From Sneathiella sp. (GTDB lineage: Bacteria; Pseudomonadota; Alphaproteobacteria; Sneathiellales; Sneathiellaceae), in the NCBI GenBank assembly GCA_002732675.1, contig NVRR01000099.1, positions 1-9,763 on the forward strand: DNA of 9,763 nucleotides. The letters are read 5' to 3'. Below the pieces are notes generated by a model that had not been told where the DNA came from, did not search any database, and saw only the letters and a list, made by a program, of their open reading frames with translations. Position 1 is the stretch's first letter. Each line of letters opens with the position of its first letter. Made by a program: the position numbers and the translations under genes. Below, in pieces: positions 6,696 through 9,763 of the stretch.

Positions 6696-7519
6696 GAGAC
6701 CTCCTCCAGCTGCGGAGCATAAGGGGTACGCGGACCGAGCAGGAGCCGCCGGATACTGTCCTTGTCATCAATTCGCCGCAACAGCTCATAATACCTAAGA
6801 TTATTCTCAACTGTTGCCGGGTCTAGGTCCAACCCGCTGATCCTGCTCGCCGCCTCCCGATCCCCTTTGAGGCCATAGGCCATCGCCAAATTCTGGCGAA
6901 TGACTGCGGTGGCGTCGTCCCCAAAGGCGATTTCATTTAGATGGGTGATTGCCGTCTCGTAATCCCCTTCCATCAGGAAGGAGAGCGCGAAATTATTCTT
7001 CAGGCCAATATCCTTTGGCGTCAATAATAATGCCTGAAGATAAAGCGACCGTGCCATGGCATGGCGGCCTGCCATGTCGCTGGAAATTCCGAACCCCGAT
7101 AATGCGGCCACATGATCGGCGTCAAGGTCAATGCTTTTTTCAAAATACAGAGCGGCAATGGCCGGGCGATATAAAAATAGATTTGCCCGGCCCAGCCCCA
7201 TCAGGACCTTGCTATCCTCAGGCGTCTCTTGTTCCAGCCTTTCGAAGATTTCAATGGCTTCTATGGCCGCGCCTGCCTGCAGATAGAGCGCGCCGAGCTT
7301 GTAGAGAGTGTCTGTGTCGGTCGGATCTTTTTCGAGAATTTTCTGATAAACATCTATGGCCGCCGCAATATTTCCAGTCTTCACGGAAATTTCGGCAATT
7401 TTCAGGGCCTGCCCCCGCGCTGTCGTTTCCTTCAAAAAGTCCGGGCTCGCGAGTTTCCCTGTCGGTAACATGCACCCGGATAAAACCAATAATAAAAGCA
7501 AACAAGTAAACCGCGCCAT
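6692..7519 (-). CDS. tadD: TadD, TPR-repeat outer-membrane lipoprotein
   Basis: A 275-residue lipoprotein. From ATG 7519 the signal peptide MARFTCLLLLLVLSGC ends in a lipobox LSGC with the lipidated Cys at 16. There is no Asp after the Cys, so outer-membrane sorting is expected. Residues about 36-225 hold five or six tetratricopeptide-like helical repeats, for example LYKLGALYLQAGAAIEAIEIF (72-92) and ALSGFGISSDMAGRHAMA (139-156). The end, ENNLRYYELLRRIDDKDS, resembles TadD C-termini. TadD is thought to act as a pilotin or scaffold for the Tad secretin. Two starts are possible. ATG 7525 overlaps the tadC stop (ATGA) but directly abuts the AGGGGG sequence, while ATG 7519 lies 6 bases after it, the proper spacing. 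I therefore choose 7519. Confidence 0.9.
   Translation of the reverse strand: MARFTCLLLLLVLSGCMLPTGKLASPDFLKETTARGQALKIAEISVKTGNIAAAIDVYQKILEKDPTDTDTLYKLGALYLQAGAAIEAIEIFERLEQETPEDSKVLMGLGRANLFLYRPAIAALYFEKSIDLDADHVAALSGFGISSDMAGRHAMARSLYLQALLLTPKDIGLKNNFALSFLMEGDYETAITHLNEIAFGDDATAVIRQNLAMAYGLKGDREAASRISGLDLDPATVENNLRYYELLRRIDDKDSIRRLLLGPRTPYAPQLEEVS
6700..6707 (-). promoter_or_regulatory. Strong Shine-Dalgarno for the GTG start of tadE
   Basis: GGAGGAGG on the minus strand ends 4 bases before GTG 6695. It lies inside the last codons of tadD. It is the strongest ribosome binding site in the window and fixes the non-ATG start. Confidence 0.75.
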
Positions 7520-7521
7520 AC

Positions 7522-8499
7522 TCATCCCCCTATGGTTCGCATCATTAAGATAAACCCGGGTCCGGCCGCGATGGCGACAACGGGCGGCAGGATAAAGGCT
7601 ATCAGCGGAAAACTCAGCAAAGCGGGCATGCGCGCGGCGGCAGCTTCCAATTTCAAAATACTGAGTTTTCTGTTTTCAAGCGCCACAGCTTTCAGCGCCC
7701 CGGTGATAGACGTTCCGTATCTCTCTGACTGCCGCAACGCCAACACCAGATACTTCAGGCTTTTCGACGTCGTCCGTTCCTGCAAATTGGTCAGTGCCAT
7801 GGATTTATCCGGTAAAATTCGAAGTTCATTCAACGTAATTTTCATCTCCGCACATAGCGCCGGAGCAAAAGCCTCCAACCCGGCGACCGCCCGGGTGAGT
7901 GCGGTTTCGAGGGTCAGGCCCGCCTCAACACAGAGGACCAGAAGATCGATCATGTCGGGAACAGTGCGTTCGATTTCCTGCTCCCGTGATCGAATGAAAT
8001 AGCGGAGCACCATATGGGGGAGATAGCTTGCGAGGCCGGCAACCACAAAAGCACTCCCCCAGAACAACAAAGGCGCCGGCGTTGGGAACAGGTTCAATGC
8101 TGGCAAAATGACAATCGTCATGCCCCCACCAATGCCGGCCAGGCATAACCGGAGAACAAAGAACGGTAACAGCATCTTTTTTGAGCCAAATCCAGCCTGC
8201 CCCAGCTGTCTGGTCAGAGTTGCACCGCCATGCAGAGTGAGAAGATGACGCCGATATCCTGTCAGAGCACTCCTGTTCCCGGCAAGCGGGGTAGCCACGT
8301 CGTTACGTGTAAGGGTCACAATTTCAACGGGTTTTGTCGCGGGTAGAAATCCGGTCTGCCGCAGGGCTTGTAACCGATTATCAATTCGCTCCCGGTGTTT
8401 AGCGCGCAACGCGAGATAAAAACTGACGGCCGCGGTCAAGCAGCAAAAGCCAGCGACGATAGGCAGCCAATTATAAAAATTGAGGTCATTCAGAAACAT
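7522..8499 (-). CDS. tadC: TadC, inner-membrane platform protein (type II secretion F family)
   Basis: A 325-residue inner-membrane protein of the T2SS F family. Hydrophobic segments lie at about 11-31, 109-133, 143-163 and 295-318. The F-domain core runs from TVPDMIDLLVLCVEAGLTLE (179-198) to RQSERYGTSITGAL (256-269), both typical of TadC. With TadB it forms the membrane platform that couples the TadA motor to pilin extrusion. The 5' end holds three tandem start codons (GTG 8505, ATG 8502, ATG 8499), overlapping the tadB TGA stop (8502-8504). The Shine-Dalgarno GAGG (8505-8508) best suits ATG 8499, 5 bases away; the others are too close. The TGA stop overlaps the alternative tadD ATG at 7525. 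Confidence 0.93.
   Translation of the reverse strand: MFLNDLNFYNWLPIVAGFCCLTAAVSFYLALRAKHRERIDNRLQALRQTGFLPATKPVEIVTLTRNDVATPLAGNRSALTGYRRHLLTLHGGATLTRQLGQAGFGSKKMLLPFFVLRLCLAGIGGGMTIVILPALNLFPTPAPLLFWGSAFVVAGLASYLPHMVLRYFIRSREQEIERTVPDMIDLLVLCVEAGLTLETALTRAVAGLEAFAPALCAEMKITLNELRILPDKSMALTNLQERTTSKSLKYLVLALRQSERYGTSITGALKAVALENRKLSILKLEAAAARMPALLSFPLIAFILPPVVAIAAGPGFILMMRTIGG
7526..7531 (-). promoter_or_regulatory. Ribosome binding site that decides the tadD start
   Basis: AGGGGG on the minus strand, within the last codons of tadC, ends immediately before ATG 7525 and 6 bases before ATG 7519. The spacing suits only the second ATG. Confidence 0.5.
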
Positions 8500-8501
8500 C
8501 A

Positions 8502-9458
8502 TCACCTCAATGTCCGCAGCAGCTGCGAAATGATAAAAAATCCAATGACCGTGCTCGCCACGCCATACATCAGCACCGACCGGCCAGACGGATCCTCAAG
8601 CAGAAATTTAAATTGGTTTTCATTTGTGAGCGCCAGGGTAAACAGGATGCCGACGGTGACAGACGCGACGATTTTAGCGGACAACCGTGCTTCTGACGTT
8701 ATTGCCTTTGCCTTCATGGATTGCGCCCGCCGTTCCCGCAGGACAACGTTCAGGTTTTCAAGTACTTCGGCATATTGCCCACCGGATTTCTGCTGCAGGA
8801 TCAAGGTCGTCGCCATAAACTGGAATTCCTTGATATTGGTCTCTTCTACGGTTGATAGCAGGATAGTTTCGAGATCAATGCCGATCCCCAGCTTTTCTCC
8901 CATGATCTGGAATTCCCGCCCGATCGGCCAGGGCATTTCACGGGCGATCACCTGAAAATTTTCCTGAATAGACATGCCGACGCGAGCGCCGCGAATGATA
9001 ATATCGATGGCCTCGGGCAATTGCGCCGTAAAAAGAAACCGTTTTCGACGCTTGCAATATAACTGCCAAAGCATGATGACGCCGATACCGCCGAGTACCA
9101 TAACCAGAATAGTTGTCGCGACAACGGGAACGGTAAAGAAGAGAACGCAGAAAATCACTATCAGGGTCAGGAGACCTATTAGCCAATAGGTCATCCGGCG
9201 CTTTCTGGGGCCAAGAAGGCGCTCTAACCGGTTTCCATCCGCGTAGAAGAAAGAGAAATTATTATCCGGCTGTTTCTCCTGGGCTGTCTCCGTCATATCA
9301 CGCGATAGAGTTTCAAGGCGTAAATCCAGGAGCCTGTTTTTCTTGCCTACATTCCGGTAGATCACGCTCACCAATGCCAGTCCCGACACCACGAACATCG
9401 CGAGCATCAGGATGCTTATGTTTGGTAAGGAGACTATGTAAGTCATAAAATAGTCCAT
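8502..9458 (-). CDS. tadB: TadB, inner-membrane platform protein (type II secretion F family)
   Basis: A 318-residue inner-membrane protein of the T2SS F family, the usual partner of TadC. An N-terminal membrane segment (about 14-34) is followed by a charged cytoplasmic stretch and two adjoining membrane segments (about 90-110 and 111-133). The F domain contains QLPEAIDIIIRGARVGMSI (146-164) and QQKSGGQYAEVLENLNVVLRE (222-242), closely matching the TadB consensus. Two more membrane segments lie at 262-279 and 295-313. ATG 9458 shares a base with the tadA TAA stop (TAATG). An in-frame ATG at 9491 would overlap tadA by 34 bases and add the residues MCPGAYGCHDI, which are unlike TadB N-termini, so I reject it. 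Together with TadC it transmits motor action to pilus assembly. Confidence 0.93.
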   Translation of the reverse strand: MDYFMTYIVSLPNISILMLAMFVVSGLALVSVIYRNVGKKNRLLDLRLETLSRDMTETAQEKQPDNNFSFFYADGNRLERLLGPRKRRMTYWLIGLLTLIVIFCVLFFTVPVVATTILVMVLGGIGVIMLWQLYCKRRKRFLFTAQLPEAIDIIIRGARVGMSIQENFQVIAREMPWPIGREFQIMGEKLGIGIDLETILLSTVEETNIKEFQFMATTLILQQKSGGQYAEVLENLNVVLRERRAQSMKAKAITSEARLSAKIVASVTVGILFTLALTNENQFKFLLEDPSGRSVLMYGVASTVIGFFIISQLLRTLR

Positions 9459-9763
9459 TATGTCATGACATCCATAAGCTCCTGGACACATCCAAATTTT
9501 TTGATTTTTTCTTGAAAATTCGGCCGGATTCCGGTGCCGCTAAACATATCTTCTGGCGCTCGTGACTGTTCATCGTCCGTCTCGTTGTAGCGGAACAATT
9601 CCTGACTGGTGATCACATCGCCTTCGAGGCCGACGATTTCAGATATATTCCGAATAAAACGGTGCCCGGTTGCGCCGCGCTCCATATGTATGACCAGATC
9701 AAGGGCGCTGGTGATATGTTGCCGTGCCCCGCGGCTTTGATAATTTGACTGGCTCGACAGCAT
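9458..9763 (-). CDS. tadA: TadA/CpaF secretion ATPase, C-terminal part (runs off right edge)
   Basis: Only the last 101 residues and the stop codon lie in the window; the rest, including the Walker motifs, would be beyond 9763. The visible part has the TadA/CpaF (type II/IV secretion ATPase) C-terminal signature: RGARQHITSALDLVIHMERG (11-30 of the visible part), then HRFIRNISEIVGLEGDVITS (34-53) and QELFRY (54-59). The leading Met is almost certainly internal, since this signature follows some 300 or more residues of N-terminal and ATPase core in the family. TadA is the hexameric cytoplasmic motor that drives Flp pilus assembly. Its TAA stop overlaps the tadB ATG, putting it at the head of the visible operon. 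Confidence 0.92.
   Translation of the reverse strand: MLSSQSNYQSRGARQHITSALDLVIHMERGATGHRFIRNISEIVGLEGDVITSQELFRYNETDDEQSRAPEDMFSGTGIRPNFQEKIKKFGCVQELMDVMT

Noticed and set aside
6949..7509. A 186-codon plus-strand open frame opposite tadD
   Set aside because: The minus-strand frame has a lipobox and TPR repeats in the right operon position; the plus-strand translation is rich in Arg, Pro and Ser with no motif.

Overview
The window is almost wall-to-wall protein-coding sequence from a Gram-negative bacterium. An alphaproteobacterium is my best guess, from the style of the Tad gene cluster, the CoxD/CoxE-like pair and the moderate GC content; this is inference, because there is no rRNA or other marker. 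I see no tRNA, rRNA, CRISPR, insertion sequence or phage gene.

Left half, plus strand (about 1-4326). A reading frame running in from the left edge may be the tail of an upstream gene (stop at 102-104). Next come a MoxR-family AAA+ ATPase of the CoxD type and a CoxE-type von Willebrand A (VWA) protein, sharing one base at their TAATG junction. After a 91-base gap come a TauE/SafE-family membrane permease and a DUF1853-like protein, again joined by a TAATG overlap. The ATPase/VWA pair looks like a protein-remodelling or metallocentre-maturation module. Its possible client is not in the window.

Right half, minus strand (9763 down to 4315). This is the downstream half of a tight-adherence (Tad) pilus locus in canonical order: tadA (3' end only), tadB, tadC, tadD, tadE, a second TadE-like gene in the tadF position, and tadG. 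Adjacent genes overlap or abut within a few bases, so they are very probably one translationally coupled operon. TadA is the cytoplasmic motor ATPase, TadB and TadC the inner-membrane platform, TadD an outer-membrane TPR lipoprotein, and TadE, TadF and TadG single-pass, pseudopilin-like or envelope proteins. The upstream genes (flp, tadV, rcp, tadZ and most of tadA) would lie beyond the right edge.

The two halves converge, and the last 12 bases of the DUF1853-like gene and of tadG overlap tail to tail (4315-4326). The junction is packed with short competing inverted repeats and has no classical terminator. The points most worth a second look are the degenerate nuclease-like motif in the DUF1853-like protein, the degraded metal site in the TadG VWA domain, the ATPase/VWA pair without a visible client, and the convergent junction. 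I found no clear evidence of a wholly new multi-gene system; the window is mostly recognisable families with some unexplained members.
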